DNA of 64,000 nt from Streptomyces fumanus (GCF_014655295.1 NZ_BNBI01000010.1:352544-416543); one strand, 5' to 3'; positions 49,131-58,382 are shown, numbered from the stretch's first letter. Notes: a model not told the origin generated them from the letters alone. Made by a program: numbers and translations.

Positions 49131-49739
49131 ATGGTCTTCGGGCGTTCCAAGGGCGGCAAGCACCCGGTCGAGCCCGTCACGCTCAAGATCCTGGTGGCCG
49201 GCGGCTTCGGCGTGGGCAAGACCACCCTCGTCGGCGCGGTCAGCGAGATCAGGCCGCTGCGCACCGAGGAACTGCTCACCGAGGCCGGGCGCCCGGTCGA
49301 CGACCTCACGGGCGTCGAGGGCAAGCACACCACCACCGTGGCCATGGACTTCGGCCGCATCACGCTCCGCGAGGACCTGGTGCTCTACCTGTTCGGCACG
49401 CCCGGCCAGGAGCGGTTCTGGTTCATGTGGGACGAGCTGTCCGAGGGGGCGCTCGGCGCGGTGGTCCTGGCCGACACCCGCCGCCTGGAGGACTGCTTCG
49501 CCGCCGTCGACTACTTCGAACGGCGGTCGATCCCGTTCCTCGTCGGCGTCAACTGCTTCGAGGGGGCGGCCCGCTACCCGGCCGAGGACGTCCGCCGGGC
49601 CCTCGACCTCGACCCCGACGTCCCCCTGGTGATGTGCGACGCCCGGGACCGCGAGTCGGTCAAGGAGGTCCTCGTCGGCGTCGTCCAGCACGCCATGGCG
49701 TACGCCGCGGCCCGCCGCCGCAGCCCGGTCACCACCTGA
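49131..49739 (+). CDS. cvnD: Small GTP-binding protein CvnD
   Basis: A 202-aa MglA/Rab-like P-loop GTPase: Walker A GGFGVGKTTLVGAVSEI near residue 22, switch region EGKHTTTVAMDFGRI, and LYLFGTPGQERFWFMWDE, in which the G3 motif is present with Gly-Gln. The NKxD position reads GVNCFEG, so guanine selectivity is only partly conserved, as in other CvnD proteins. GAGGAGAAGG precedes ATG 49131. It completes the conservon; no cytochrome P450 (cvnE) follows. Confidence 0.93.
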   Translation: MVFGRSKGGKHPVEPVTLKILVAGGFGVGKTTLVGAVSEIRPLRTEELLTEAGRPVDDLTGVEGKHTTTVAMDFGRITLREDLVLYLFGTPGQERFWFMWDELSEGALGAVVLADTRRLEDCFAAVDYFERRSIPFLVGVNCFEGAARYPAEDVRRALDLDPDVPLVMCDARDRESVKEVLVGVVQHAMAYAAARRRSPVTT

Positions 49740-49798
49740 CCCGCGACCGCGCCCCACGCGTGCGTGCCGTGGCCGGTCATCGCGTTCCGCCCCGCCGC

Positions 49799-49870
49799 CA
49801 CGCGCGCGTGCCCGCCGCCGGCCTCGCGGCCGATGCCCCGCAGCCCGGCGCCCGCACCCACGCGCGCGTG
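49799..49870. repeat. Pair of 12-bp palindromes CACGCGCGCGTG
   Basis: The palindrome CACGCGCGCGTG occurs at 49799-49810 and again exactly 60 bases later at 49859-49870, in the 132-base gap between the conservon and the convergent glpK gene. A related CCACGCGTGCGTGCC stands near 49754. They could act as a weak terminator or protein site. Confidence 0.5.
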
Positions 49871-49871
49871 C

Positions 49872-51401
49872 CTACGCCTCCTCCTCTTCGCCCTCCTCCA
49901 GCCAGCCGAGGCTCCGCTCCACGGCCCTGCGCCAGTTGCGGTACTCCCGGTCCCGTACCGACGCCGCCATGGCGGGCGTCCACCGGGCGTCCTGCCGCCA
50001 GTGCGCCCTGAGTTCGTCGAGGTCGTTCCAGACCCCGGTGGCCAGTCCCGCCGCGTACGCCGCGCCCAGGCAGGTCGTCTCGGACACCTGCGGCCGGATC
50101 ACGGGCACGCCCAGGACGTCCGCCTGGTGCTGCATCAGAAGGCCGTTCCGCGTCATCCCGCCGTCGACCTTCAGGGCCGTGATCCGCACCCCGGAGTCCT
50201 GGTACATGGCGTCCACGACCTCCCGCGTCTGCCAGCTCGTCGCCTCCAGCACCGCCCGCGCGAGGTGCGCCTTGGTGACGTACCGGGTGAGCCCGGTGAC
50301 CACGCCGCGCGCGTCGGAACGCCAGTAGGGCGCGAACAGCCCGGAGAACGCGGGCACGATGTAGGCGCCGCCGTTGTCCGGCACGCTCGCCGCGAGCGGT
50401 TCGATCTCGTCGGCGTCGCGGATGACGCCGAGCTGGTCGCGGAACCACTGCACCAGGGCGCCGGTGACCGCGATCGACCCCTCCAGGCAGTACACGGGCG
50501 CCTCGCCGCCGATCCGGTAGCCCACCGTCGTCAGCAGCCCGCTCTTGGACGCCACCGGCCGGTTCCCGGTGTTGAGCAGCAGGAAACTGCCGGTGCCGTA
50601 CGTGTTCTTGGCCGTGCCCACGTCGTAGCAGGTCTGCCCGAACACGGCCGCCTGCTGGTCGCCCAGCGCCGAGGCCACGGGCACGCCGGAGAGTTCGCCG
50701 ACGGCGGTGCCGTACACCTCGGCCGAGGAGCGGATCTCGGGCAGTACGGCCTCGGGGATGTCCATGGCGGAGAGGATGGCGGGGTCCCACTGGAGGGTCC
50801 GCAGATCCATGAGCAGGGTGCGGCCGGCGTTGGTCACGTCGGTGACGTGCCGGCCGCCGTCGGTGCCGCCGGTCAGGTTCCAGATCAGCCAGGAGTCGAT
50901 GGTGCCGAAGGCGATCTCGCCGCGCTCGGCGCGGTCCCTGAGGCCGGGCACGTTCTCCAGCAGCCAGGCCACCTTGGGCCCGGAGAAGTAGCTGGCCAGG
51001 GGCAGCCCGGTCACCTCGCGGAAGCGGTCCGGTCCGTCCGCGCCGCCCAGCCGACGGCACAGCGCGGAGGTACGGGTGTCCTGCCAGACGATCGCGTTGT
51101 GCACCGGCTTGCCGGTCGTGCGGTCCCACAGGACGGTCGTCTCGCGCTGGTTGGTGATGCCGAGCGCGCTGAGCTGCCCGGCGCGCAACCCGGCCCTGGC
51201 GAGCGCCCCGGCGACCACGGCCCGCACCCTGGCCCAGATCTCGGTCGCGTCGTGCTCCACCCAGCCGGGTCGGGGGAAGATCTGGCGGTGCTCGCGCTGG
51301 TCCACGGCGACGACGGCGCCGCCCCGGTCGAAGATGATGCAGCGGCTCGACGTGGTGCCCTGGTCGATCGCGGCGACGTACTTCGCTCCAAGATCCGTCA
51401 T
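49872..51401 (-). CDS. glpK: Glycerol kinase
   Basis: A 509-aa FGGY-family kinase phosphorylating glycerol to glycerol 3-phosphate. The N-terminal YVAAIDQGTTSSRCIIFD, the FGGY-type signature DGGMTRNGLLMQHQADVLG and GTGSFLLLNTG are present. The PTS-type HPr phosphorylation histidine motif of Firmicutes GlpK is not obvious. ATG 51401 gives standard length. It is 84 bases downstream of glpF on the same strand, in the usual glpF-glpK (gyl) operon. No glpD or gylR gene is inside the window. Confidence 0.96.
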   Translation of the reverse strand: MTDLGAKYVAAIDQGTTSSRCIIFDRGGAVVAVDQREHRQIFPRPGWVEHDATEIWARVRAVVAGALARAGLRAGQLSALGITNQRETTVLWDRTTGKPVHNAIVWQDTRTSALCRRLGGADGPDRFREVTGLPLASYFSGPKVAWLLENVPGLRDRAERGEIAFGTIDSWLIWNLTGGTDGGRHVTDVTNAGRTLLMDLRTLQWDPAILSAMDIPEAVLPEIRSSAEVYGTAVGELSGVPVASALGDQQAAVFGQTCYDVGTAKNTYGTGSFLLLNTGNRPVASKSGLLTTVGYRIGGEAPVYCLEGSIAVTGALVQWFRDQLGVIRDADEIEPLAASVPDNGGAYIVPAFSGLFAPYWRSDARGVVTGLTRYVTKAHLARAVLEATSWQTREVVDAMYQDSGVRITALKVDGGMTRNGLLMQHQADVLGVPVIRPQVSETTCLGAAYAAGLATGVWNDLDELRAHWRQDARWTPAMAASVRDREYRNWRRAVERSLGWLEEGEEEEA

Positions 51402-51485
51402 GGCTGCCCCTCGGGCTGGGTGGTTGGAAGGCTGCGGTGCACTGACACTGCGCTGTCCTGTTCGGGAGGAGGCGCCGGGGCCGCC

Positions 51486-52223
51486 TCAGAACGCCGCGTT
51501 GCAGAGGAGCCCCGCCAGCGCCCCGCCGATCAGCGGCCCGACGACCGGCACCCACGCGTAACCCCAGTCGGAGGTGCCCTTGTTCGGGATCGGCAGGAAG
51601 GTGTGCGTGAGGCGCGGGCCGAGGTCGCGCGCGGGGTTGATGGCGTAGCCGGTCGGTCCGCCGAGGGAGAGCCCGATGCCGATCACCAGCAGGGAGACGA
51701 TCAGCACCAGGGTGCCGGACTCGCCGAGCCCCTCGGTCAGCCCGAAGGCGAGGACGGGCAGCACCAGGCCGACGGTCGCGACGATCTCGGTGACCAGGTT
51801 GGCGACCGGGTGCCTAATCTCCGGGATCGTGGCGAAGATCCCCAGCGTCGGAACCGGCTCTTCCGCCGTCCCCGGCTCCGCCACGTTGGCCCGGAACTGC
51901 GCGAAGTACGCGGCATAGCACAGCAGGGCGCCGGTCACGGCCCCGACGAACTGCCCGAGCACGTACACCCAGACCTTGCCCCACACCCCGGTGTCGACGG
52001 CGATCCCCACGGTGACGGCCGGGTTCAGATGCCCGCCGGACAGCGGCGCGGCCGTGTACGCCCCGGCCAGCACCCCGAACCCCCACCCGAACGCGATCAC
52101 CACCCACCCGGACGCCCGCGCCTTGCTGTGCCTCAGGGTGACGGCGGCGCACACTCCCGCGCCGAACAGGATGAGGATCGCCGTACCGATGACCTCGCCG
52201 ACGAAGATGTCTCCGTTGCTCAT
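51486..52223 (-). CDS. glpF: Glycerol uptake facilitator (aquaglyceroporin)
   Basis: A 245-aa MIP-family channel with six transmembrane segments and both pore motifs: HLNPAVTVGIAVD (first NPA) and INPARDLGPR (second). The Asp after the second NPA-Arg marks a glycerol rather than a water channel. AGGAG lies before ATG 52223; longer in-frame starts are rejected. It is the first gene of the glpF-glpK operon. A promoter and palindrome are seen at 52395-52441. Confidence 0.95.
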   Translation of the reverse strand: MSNGDIFVGEVIGTAILILFGAGVCAAVTLRHSKARASGWVVIAFGWGFGVLAGAYTAAPLSGGHLNPAVTVGIAVDTGVWGKVWVYVLGQFVGAVTGALLCYAAYFAQFRANVAEPGTAEEPVPTLGIFATIPEIRHPVANLVTEIVATVGLVLPVLAFGLTEGLGESGTLVLIVSLLVIGIGLSLGGPTGYAINPARDLGPRLTHTFLPIPNKGTSDWGYAWVPVVGPLIGGALAGLLCNAAF

Positions 52224-52394
52224 GGCGGCTCCTAGGCGCACGCGCGGCGTGCGTTCTGCCCTGGCGACCCGCCGCCGGGCCCGGGGCGGTCCCGCGCCCG
52301 ATCGGCGGCACGGCCGAACCGCCCGTGGGGCAGCGGGCCCCGACCCGGGAGGACCCGTGCGGCGCGTACCGGAATACGCCGAGATGTACGGCGA

Positions 52395-52441
52395 TGTCGG
52401 CCGACACCGGGAAGTGTTCACCGGCGCCCGGTGACCGTCAA
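52395..52441 (-). promoter_or_regulatory. glpFK promoter with palindrome TGTCGGCCGACA
   Basis: TTGACG (52441-52436), 17 bases, AACACT (52418-52413) on the minus strand, with the 12-bp perfect palindrome TGTCGGCCGACA (52395-52406) just at or after the predicted start. A repressor such as GylR/GlpR binding there would block transcription. The gap to glpF (about 170 bases) and the stretch up to 52581 contain nothing else I can name. Confidence 0.45.
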
Positions 52442-52581
52442 GCTCGCCGACGACACGGGTTGCCCCCGTCCGCTGTCACGGGGACCGGCCGCACTTCACC
52501 CGGCTCACCGGCCCCCTGCGACCTCCGCTGCCGCGCTGCCCGCCCCGGCCGGCCGGCGCACCCCCTGACCGCCCCCGCCCC

Positions 52582-54216
52582 CTACCACCCCCTCCCGACC
52601 CCCGCCCCCACCCCCCGCCGCACCTCGTACTCCCGCGCCCCGGCGTACCCCACCACCCAGCTCGCGCCGTCCAGCCCCTTGGCGACCCGTTTCAGCGGCG
52701 CCAGGCAGGCCGCCGCCTCTCGGTGGTCCCGTACGCTGCCCGCCCCGCACAGCACCGTGGCGACCGAGAGCGTGACGGCCCGCCCGCCGACCGCCCAGGG
52801 CACGTCCAGCACCCCGGCGACCAGCGCCTCCAGTTCCGCCCCGGCCCCCGCCTCGGTCAGCACCACGAAGTCGTCGCCCCCGATGTGCCCGACCCGGGCC
52901 GTGCCCGCCGCGCGCCCCTGGAGCGCCCGCCCGACCGCCCGGATCAGCTCGTCGCCCGCCGCGAACCCGGCGGTGTCGTTGATCTGCTTGAAGCCGTCCA
53001 CGTCGACCCAGCTCAGTGCGAACCCCCGCCCCTGGGCGAGCCACCGGTCCGCCTCGGCGGTGACCGCGTCCGAACCTGGCAGCCGGGTCAGCGGATTGAG
53101 CCCCGCCGCCTCCTCCACCCGCGTCTCGGCCAGCGCCCGTACCAGATCGGCGAGGTGCACGACCCCCACGCACCGCCCGGCCGCGTCGACGACGGCCACG
53201 TCGTCCGAGGTCCGGTCCCGCCCGCCGACCGCGACGACGTCCAGCACCTCCCACGCCGTGGCGTCGATCCCGACCGTCCGCGGCGGGTCGCCCAGCCTGA
53301 CGGCGGGCCGGTCGGCGTACAGCGCGTGCCCGTACCGCCCCGACATCGACAGCAGGAACCGGGACCGGTGCACCGACCGCACCGGCACCCCGGCCCGGTC
53401 CACGAGCACCACCCCGGACACCCCGGGCGACCCGGTCAGCAGCGCCCGTACCCGCCCCGCCGACGCGGTCACCGGCAGCAGCGCGGCCGGCCGGACGAAC
53501 TCCCGTACCGGCGGCCCCGACCGCGGCACCGGCACGACGGCGGGGGAGCGCGGCGGAACGTATACGTCCGCCGCGGGCAGCCGGGCCGGCGGCGCGAACA
53601 GCGCGCCCTGCGCCCACTGCGCCCCGGCCTCCCGCGCCGCCGCGCACTGCGCCTCCGTCTCCACGCCCTCGACCGCGAGCAGCGCCCCGAACCCGTCGCA
53701 CAGCGTCCGCATCGCCCGTACGGCGGCCGGCCGCGCCAGCAGCGACGCGTCCAGCTTCACCAGCTCGGGCGCGAGATCCGCGAGCACCCGCAGCGGTACG
53801 TCCCCGTCGCCGATGCCGTCCGCGCTGATCCGGAACCCCTGCTCGCGTACCGAGGCCACCGCCTCCAGCAGCGCCCGCGACGGCACATGGGTGTACGGCG
53901 GACCGATGTCGATCGTCACCTCCCAGGGCAGCCGCCCCGCCTCCCGCACCGCGTCGCGCAGCGCCCCGAGCCCGCCCAGGTCGGCGAGCGTGCCCGCGAA
54001 CACGTTGACGTGCAGCGGCAGCAGGGTCTCCTTGCGGGCGGCCGTCCGCAGCGCCGACACGGCCAGCCTGCCGTCCAGTTCGGGATCGCGCCGCGCCTCG
54101 GCCAGGACGTCGCCGGCCTGGGGACGGGTGAGTATCTCCAGCGCCGCTACCCCGCCGGTGACCAGGTTGACCACCGGTTGGAAGGCGAAGCGAAGGCTGT
54201 CCGTCCAGGAGGGCAC
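52582..54216 (-). CDS. EAL-CBS-GGDEF protein with degenerate EAL domain
   Basis: A 544-aa soluble protein with an unusual order: EAL-like (about residues 5-230), a CBS pair (about 255-375), GGDEF (about 385-530). The EAL part has LEILTR and VKLDAS, but IDIGPP replaces the LE(I/V)TE motif and SADGIGDGD replaces DDFGTG, so phosphodiesterase activity is doubtful. The GGDEF part has GHIGGDDFVVL (GGDDF), compatible with cyclase activity or c-di-GMP binding. It probably links an adenine-nucleotide signal (CBS) to c-di-GMP. GTG 54216 is used. The tail is Gly/Arg-rich. Confidence 0.8.
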   Translation of the reverse strand: MPSWTDSLRFAFQPVVNLVTGGVAALEILTRPQAGDVLAEARRDPELDGRLAVSALRTAARKETLLPLHVNVFAGTLADLGGLGALRDAVREAGRLPWEVTIDIGPPYTHVPSRALLEAVASVREQGFRISADGIGDGDVPLRVLADLAPELVKLDASLLARPAAVRAMRTLCDGFGALLAVEGVETEAQCAAAREAGAQWAQGALFAPPARLPAADVYVPPRSPAVVPVPRSGPPVREFVRPAALLPVTASAGRVRALLTGSPGVSGVVLVDRAGVPVRSVHRSRFLLSMSGRYGHALYADRPAVRLGDPPRTVGIDATAWEVLDVVAVGGRDRTSDDVAVVDAAGRCVGVVHLADLVRALAETRVEEAAGLNPLTRLPGSDAVTAEADRWLAQGRGFALSWVDVDGFKQINDTAGFAAGDELIRAVGRALQGRAAGTARVGHIGGDDFVVLTEAGAGAELEALVAGVLDVPWAVGGRAVTLSVATVLCGAGSVRDHREAAACLAPLKRVAKGLDGASWVVGYAGAREYEVRRGVGAGVGRGW

Positions 54217-54346
54217 GGCAGCATGATGGCGCCCCGCGGGTACGCCCAGGCCCAGTTCATGAGACGTTCACGCGCCCTTCCCACCCGGTCACCGCCCGGG
54301 AGAGGTACTTCCGTGACGGGAGAGGTTCCTGATAGATGCAGGGGAC

Positions 54347-55168
54347 ATGACACGACTCTCGGCCCCTTTCCGCACCCTCGTCACCGCCCTCACCACCCTC
54401 ACCGCCCTGCTCACCGTCACCACCGCCCCCGCCACCGCACAGGCCGCGGTTCACGACCCGAAGGCCCCCGGGGACTTCGTCGCCCTCAGGAGCGTCGCCC
54501 CGACCGTCTTGGAGGAGATCCGCTACTTCACCCCGCACAACTTCGTCGGCGAGCGCATCGACGGCTACCGGCAGCCCCTGTGCATCCTCACCCGCCCCGC
54601 CGCCGAGGCCCTCGCCCAGGCCCAGACCGCCCTGCTCCGCCAGGGCTACTCCCTCAAGGTGTACGACTGCTACCGGCCGCAGCGCGCCGTCGACCACTTC
54701 GTCCGCTGGGCCGAGGACCTCGACGATCAGCGGATGAAGGCGGAGTTCTACCCGGACGTCGACAAGTCCCGCCTGTTCGCCGACGGCTACATCGCCGAGA
54801 AGTCCGGCCACAGCCGCGGCTCGACCGTCGACCTCACCCTGGTCCCGCTCCCGGCCCGTCCCACCCGCCCCTACCACCCCGGCGAGCCCCTGGCCCCCTG
54901 CACCGCGCCCCAGGAGGAACGCTTCCCCGACAACTCCGCCGACATGGGCACCGGCTACGACTGCTTCGACACCCTCTCCCACACCCTCGACCCGCGCGTC
55001 CAGGGCGCCCAGCGCGCCCACCGGCTGCTGCTGAAGGACACCCTGGAGAAGCTCGGTTTCGTCAACCTCGCCGAGGAGTGGTGGCACTTCACCTACAAGC
55101 CCGAGGCGTACCCGGACACCTACTTCGACTTCCCCGTCTCGGCCCGGTCCCTGACCGGCCGCCGCTGA
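54347..55168 (+). CDS. Secreted D-Ala-D-Ala dipeptidase (VanX-like, M15)
   Basis: A 273-aa exported enzyme. The N-terminal signal peptide runs about residues 1-32 (TLTALLTVTTAPATAQAA). VanX/DdpX-type zinc motifs are intact: SGHSRGSTVDLTL (SxHxxGxAxD-like) and EEWWHF (ExWH). It hydrolyses D-Ala-D-Ala, so a role in cell-wall recycling or a resistance-like function is expected, acting outside the cytoplasm. No vanHA or vanRS genes lie nearby, so it is not part of a vancomycin cluster. ATG 54347 is spaced from GATAGATGCAGGGGAC. Confidence 0.88.
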   Translation: MTRLSAPFRTLVTALTTLTALLTVTTAPATAQAAVHDPKAPGDFVALRSVAPTVLEEIRYFTPHNFVGERIDGYRQPLCILTRPAAEALAQAQTALLRQGYSLKVYDCYRPQRAVDHFVRWAEDLDDQRMKAEFYPDVDKSRLFADGYIAEKSGHSRGSTVDLTLVPLPARPTRPYHPGEPLAPCTAPQEERFPDNSADMGTGYDCFDTLSHTLDPRVQGAQRAHRLLLKDTLEKLGFVNLAEEWWHFTYKPEAYPDTYFDFPVSARSLTGRR

Positions 55169-55218
55169 GCCGCCGCCCACCGGAGACGCCCGTTCCACGA
55201 TCGGCTACAGTCCGCCGC

Positions 55219-55752
55219 GTGTCCGAGAATCAAACCTCCGTCCCCAACCACGCGCCGGACAGCCACTGTTCGAGCTGCGGCACGCCCTACGGAGCGGGCG
55301 TCTCCGGCTGGCCCCGCACCTGCCCGGCCTGCGGCACCGTGGCGTACCGCAACCCGCTGCCGGTGGCGATCGCCCTCCAGCCCGTGTACGACACCCAAGG
55401 CACCTCCCTGGTGGTCATCACCCGGACCGTGTCCCCCGCGCGTGGCGGCACGGCCCTGCCCGGCGGCTATGTCGACGACCGCGAGGACTGGCGGCAGGCC
55501 GTCGTCCGCGAACTCAAGGAGGAGACCGGCATCGACGCGGCGAGCCGCGACGTACGCCTGGCCGACGCCATGAGCGCGCCCGACGGCCACCTGCTGCTGT
55601 TCGGGCTGCTCCCCGAGCGGCCGGCCGACGGCCTCCCGCCGTCCGCCGCCACGGACGAGACGGCGGGCTGGCACCTGCTGCGCCGCCCGGAGGAACTGGC
55701 CTTCCCCCTGCACACGGTCGCCGTCCGCGCCTGGTTCGAGGGACGGTACTGA
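55219..55752 (+). CDS. NUDIX hydrolase with zinc ribbon
   Basis: A 177-aa protein. The N-terminal zinc ribbon has CSSC and CPAC pairs (residues about 15-40), as in NudC-like proteins. The NUDIX box is complete: GYVDDREDWRQAVV then RELKEETGI. It hydrolyses a nucleoside diphosphate derivative; the substrate is open (NADH- or ADP-ribose-like are guesses). GTG 55219 lies seven bases after TACAGT (55206-55211), so the mRNA is probably leaderless; the longer upstream frame is rejected. Convergent with the GH31-family gene. Confidence 0.88.
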   Translation: MSENQTSVPNHAPDSHCSSCGTPYGAGVSGWPRTCPACGTVAYRNPLPVAIALQPVYDTQGTSLVVITRTVSPARGGTALPGGYVDDREDWRQAVVRELKEETGIDAASRDVRLADAMSAPDGHLLLFGLLPERPADGLPPSAATDETAGWHLLRRPEELAFPLHTVAVRAWFEGRY

Positions 55753-55801
55753 GACCCGGGCCGGGGCGCGCCCCCGTACGGCGCCGCGGCCCGTACGGAC
55801 C

Positions 55802-58168
55802 TCAGCCGTCCACCCGCCCCCGCACCCGCACCGGATACGGCGGCTCGCTCCCGCCGTCCGGGCCTTCCCGCTCGACCTCCAGCCGGGGGCCCCGCCAGCG
55901 GGCGACGTACCGCTCGATCTCCGGTTCGCCGAAGCCGTCGCCCGCGTCCGGCACGACCAGCCCGCCCCCGGTCCGCCCCCGGGCGGGCGCCCACACCTCC
56001 AGTTCCAGGCCGCCGTCGGCGCCGGACACCGGGAGGACGGCTCCCGCGCGGGCGAACACCGGGATCCGCGCGGCCGGCGCCTCGACCAGCACCTGCGCCG
56101 GCCCCTCGTACGCCCGTCCCGTCGCCGTGTCGTACCACCGCCCGCGCGGCAACCGCACCGCCCGCCGGTCCGTCCCCGGGGCGAGCACCGGCGCCACCAG
56201 CAGGCAGTCACCCAGCAGGAAGGCGTCCTCGCAGTCCCGCAGCGCCCGGTCCTCCGGCGCCGCCCACCACAGCGGCCGCACATAGGGGGCGCCCGTGCGC
56301 CGGGCGAGGTGCGCCAGCGTCATGAGGTAGGGCAGCAGCCGCCGCCGCTCGACCAGCGCCACGCGCGCGTACTGGAGCACCTCCTCCCCGAACTCCCACG
56401 GCTCGCGCCGCCCCGCCCCGGGACCGGCGTGTGTCCGGAACAGCGGCAGATACGCGCCCAGTTGGAACCACCGCAGATACAGCTCCGGCGACGGACTCCC
56501 GTCCGAGCCCCCGATGTCCGTTCCCGAGTACGGCACCCCGCACAGCCCGAGCCCCAGCACCAGCGCCAGCGACGCCCGCAGTCCCGCCCAGCCCGTGGCC
56601 GCCTCGCCGGACCAGATGCCGCCGTAGCGCTGGACACCGGCCCAGCCGGACCGCGAGAACACGAACGGCCGCTGCCCCGGCACCAGGTCCCGCAGCCCCT
56701 CGTACCCGGCCCGGGCCATGCACAGCGCGTACACGTTGTGCGCCTCCCGGTGGTCGCCCCCGCGGCCCTCCAGGGCGTGCCGGGCCGACCGCGGCAGCGT
56801 CGGCTCCCCGAACGCGGCGAACGACGTCGGCTCGTCCATGCCGTGCCAGAACCCCGCGAAGCCCTGCGTCAGCCGCTCCTCGTACAGACCGCCCCACCAC
56901 GCGCGCACCCGCGCGTGCGTGAAGTCGGGGAATACCGCCTCCCCGGACCACGCCACCCCCCGCACCACCTCACCGGCGGCGTCCCGGACGAACGCGTCAC
57001 GGGCCGCCCCGCCGTCGTACACGGCGTCACCGGGCTCCGCCGGGACCGCCGGAGCGAGGACCGACACCAGCCGGATCCCGTCCGCCCGCAGATCCTCGGC
57101 GAGCTGCGGCAGCTTCGGGAACCGCTCCTCGTCCACGGTGAACCCCCGGTGCCCGTCGAAGTGGCCGGCGCCCAGGTGCACGGCGTCCAGCGGCAGCCCC
57201 CGCTCCTGATAGCCGGCGACGACCCGCCGCACCTCCCGCTCCCCGCCGGACGCCCACCGCGCGTGATGGTGACCGAGCGCCCACGCGGGCGGCAGCGCCG
57301 GAGCACCGGTCAGCGCGGCCCAGGTGTGCAGCACGCGCGCGGGCGTCCCCACCGACACCCAGCAGCGCAGCGGCCCCCCTTCCATCCGCAGCACGCTGGT
57401 CCCCGGCCGGTCGTGCCCCGACCCCGCCCCCTCCTCGCCCTCCCGCAGCACCACGGACCCGTCCCAGGAGCTGTCGTAGAACACCAGATGGGTGCCCGCG
57501 TCGGCCACCACCACCTGCACCGGCATCGTCACCGGCAGCGGATCGTCCCCGGCCCCGGACGCCGCCCCCGGACCGGTGTTCCACAGCCGGTACGTCCCGT
57601 CCCGCAGCCGGGGCCCCGAGGCCCGCCCTCCCAGCCCGAAGAACCGCGCGTCGGCGGTCACCTCCGAACGCTGCATCCACCGCGCCCGGCCCCCGCCGGC
57701 CGGCTCCCACCACCGGGGCGGCGACTCCCGCCGCAGCGTCACCCCGCCCGGCGTGCGCACCTCCACCGCGCCGTGCCGCGAGACGGCCACCGTCACCCGC
57801 TCGGCCACCACCCGCCAGCCGCCGTCCTTGTCCGGCTCCAGGGCCACCCGCGGATCCGGCTCCGGACACCGGCCCGCCAGCGCGTACGAGGGCTCCGGGC
57901 CGGCCCCGTCCCAGCCCCAGAAGACGGCGCCGTTCACGGCCACCAGGATGCGCAGCTCCGCACGCTCGAACCGGACCACACCCCCGCCCGGCCCGGACTC
58001 CGCCTCCCGCAGCACCCCCGGCACCCGCGCCCGCTCCGCCCCCCGCCGCTCCAGCCCCGCGGCGTCGGCCCGCCGCCGACGCCAGGCCGCCCGTACGGTC
58101 CGTAACCCCTGACCCGTCCGCAACGAACCCACCAATTTCACCGAACGCACCAGGTCACGACCGTCCAT
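55802..58168 (-). CDS. GH31-family alpha-glucosidase-like protein with Gly at nucleophile position
   Basis: A 788-aa protein of the GH31 glycosidase family (alpha-glucosidase/alpha-xylosidase). The N-terminal beta-rich domain precedes a (beta/alpha)8 barrel. GVPYSGTDIGGSDG carries the acid/base-type Asp and ELYLRWFQLGAYLPLFRTH is the expected signature. The nucleophile motif normally reads W-x-D-M-N-E; here it is FWHGMDEP with Gly443, codon GGC at 56842-56840. A single base change from Asp would do this. If real, the usual double-displacement mechanism is lost. No signal peptide is seen. ATG 58168 follows GGGTGAG; nothing next to it suggests a sugar operon. Confidence 0.82.
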   Translation of the reverse strand: MDGRDLVRSVKLVGSLRTGQGLRTVRAAWRRRRADAAGLERRGAERARVPGVLREAESGPGGGVVRFERAELRILVAVNGAVFWGWDGAGPEPSYALAGRCPEPDPRVALEPDKDGGWRVVAERVTVAVSRHGAVEVRTPGGVTLRRESPPRWWEPAGGGRARWMQRSEVTADARFFGLGGRASGPRLRDGTYRLWNTGPGAASGAGDDPLPVTMPVQVVVADAGTHLVFYDSSWDGSVVLREGEEGAGSGHDRPGTSVLRMEGGPLRCWVSVGTPARVLHTWAALTGAPALPPAWALGHHHARWASGGEREVRRVVAGYQERGLPLDAVHLGAGHFDGHRGFTVDEERFPKLPQLAEDLRADGIRLVSVLAPAVPAEPGDAVYDGGAARDAFVRDAAGEVVRGVAWSGEAVFPDFTHARVRAWWGGLYEERLTQGFAGFWHGMDEPTSFAAFGEPTLPRSARHALEGRGGDHREAHNVYALCMARAGYEGLRDLVPGQRPFVFSRSGWAGVQRYGGIWSGEAATGWAGLRASLALVLGLGLCGVPYSGTDIGGSDGSPSPELYLRWFQLGAYLPLFRTHAGPGAGRREPWEFGEEVLQYARVALVERRRLLPYLMTLAHLARRTGAPYVRPLWWAAPEDRALRDCEDAFLLGDCLLVAPVLAPGTDRRAVRLPRGRWYDTATGRAYEGPAQVLVEAPAARIPVFARAGAVLPVSGADGGLELEVWAPARGRTGGGLVVPDAGDGFGEPEIERYVARWRGPRLEVEREGPDGGSEPPYPVRVRGRVDG

Positions 58169-58382
58169 GCTGCTCACCCTGCCACTGACCGCCACCCGAA
58201 CGGGTGCCGTTCAACTCCCGTTCACCCGTGCCGGGACCACATCTTCACGAGGGCGACTATGTGCGGCACACCCTGGTGCGGAAGTCGATCACATGGCATC
58301 GTCCGTGTCAGCCGCGTCACGCGCACACCCCAGCCCGTGCGCGGGACGACGCACACGACGCGCACAGTCCGGGAGCCGACCC

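Noticed and set aside
54347..55168. A vancomycin-resistance cluster, suggested by the VanX-like gene
   Set aside because: No vanH, vanA or vanRS genes are present, and the protein has a signal peptide, unlike cytoplasmic VanX.
52723..55752. A 1009-codon plus-strand frame spanning the GGDEF, dipeptidase and NUDIX regions
   Set aside because: Only its last 177 codons are a gene (NUDIX, GTG 55219). Upstream it is antisense to the GGDEF gene and out of frame with the dipeptidase.
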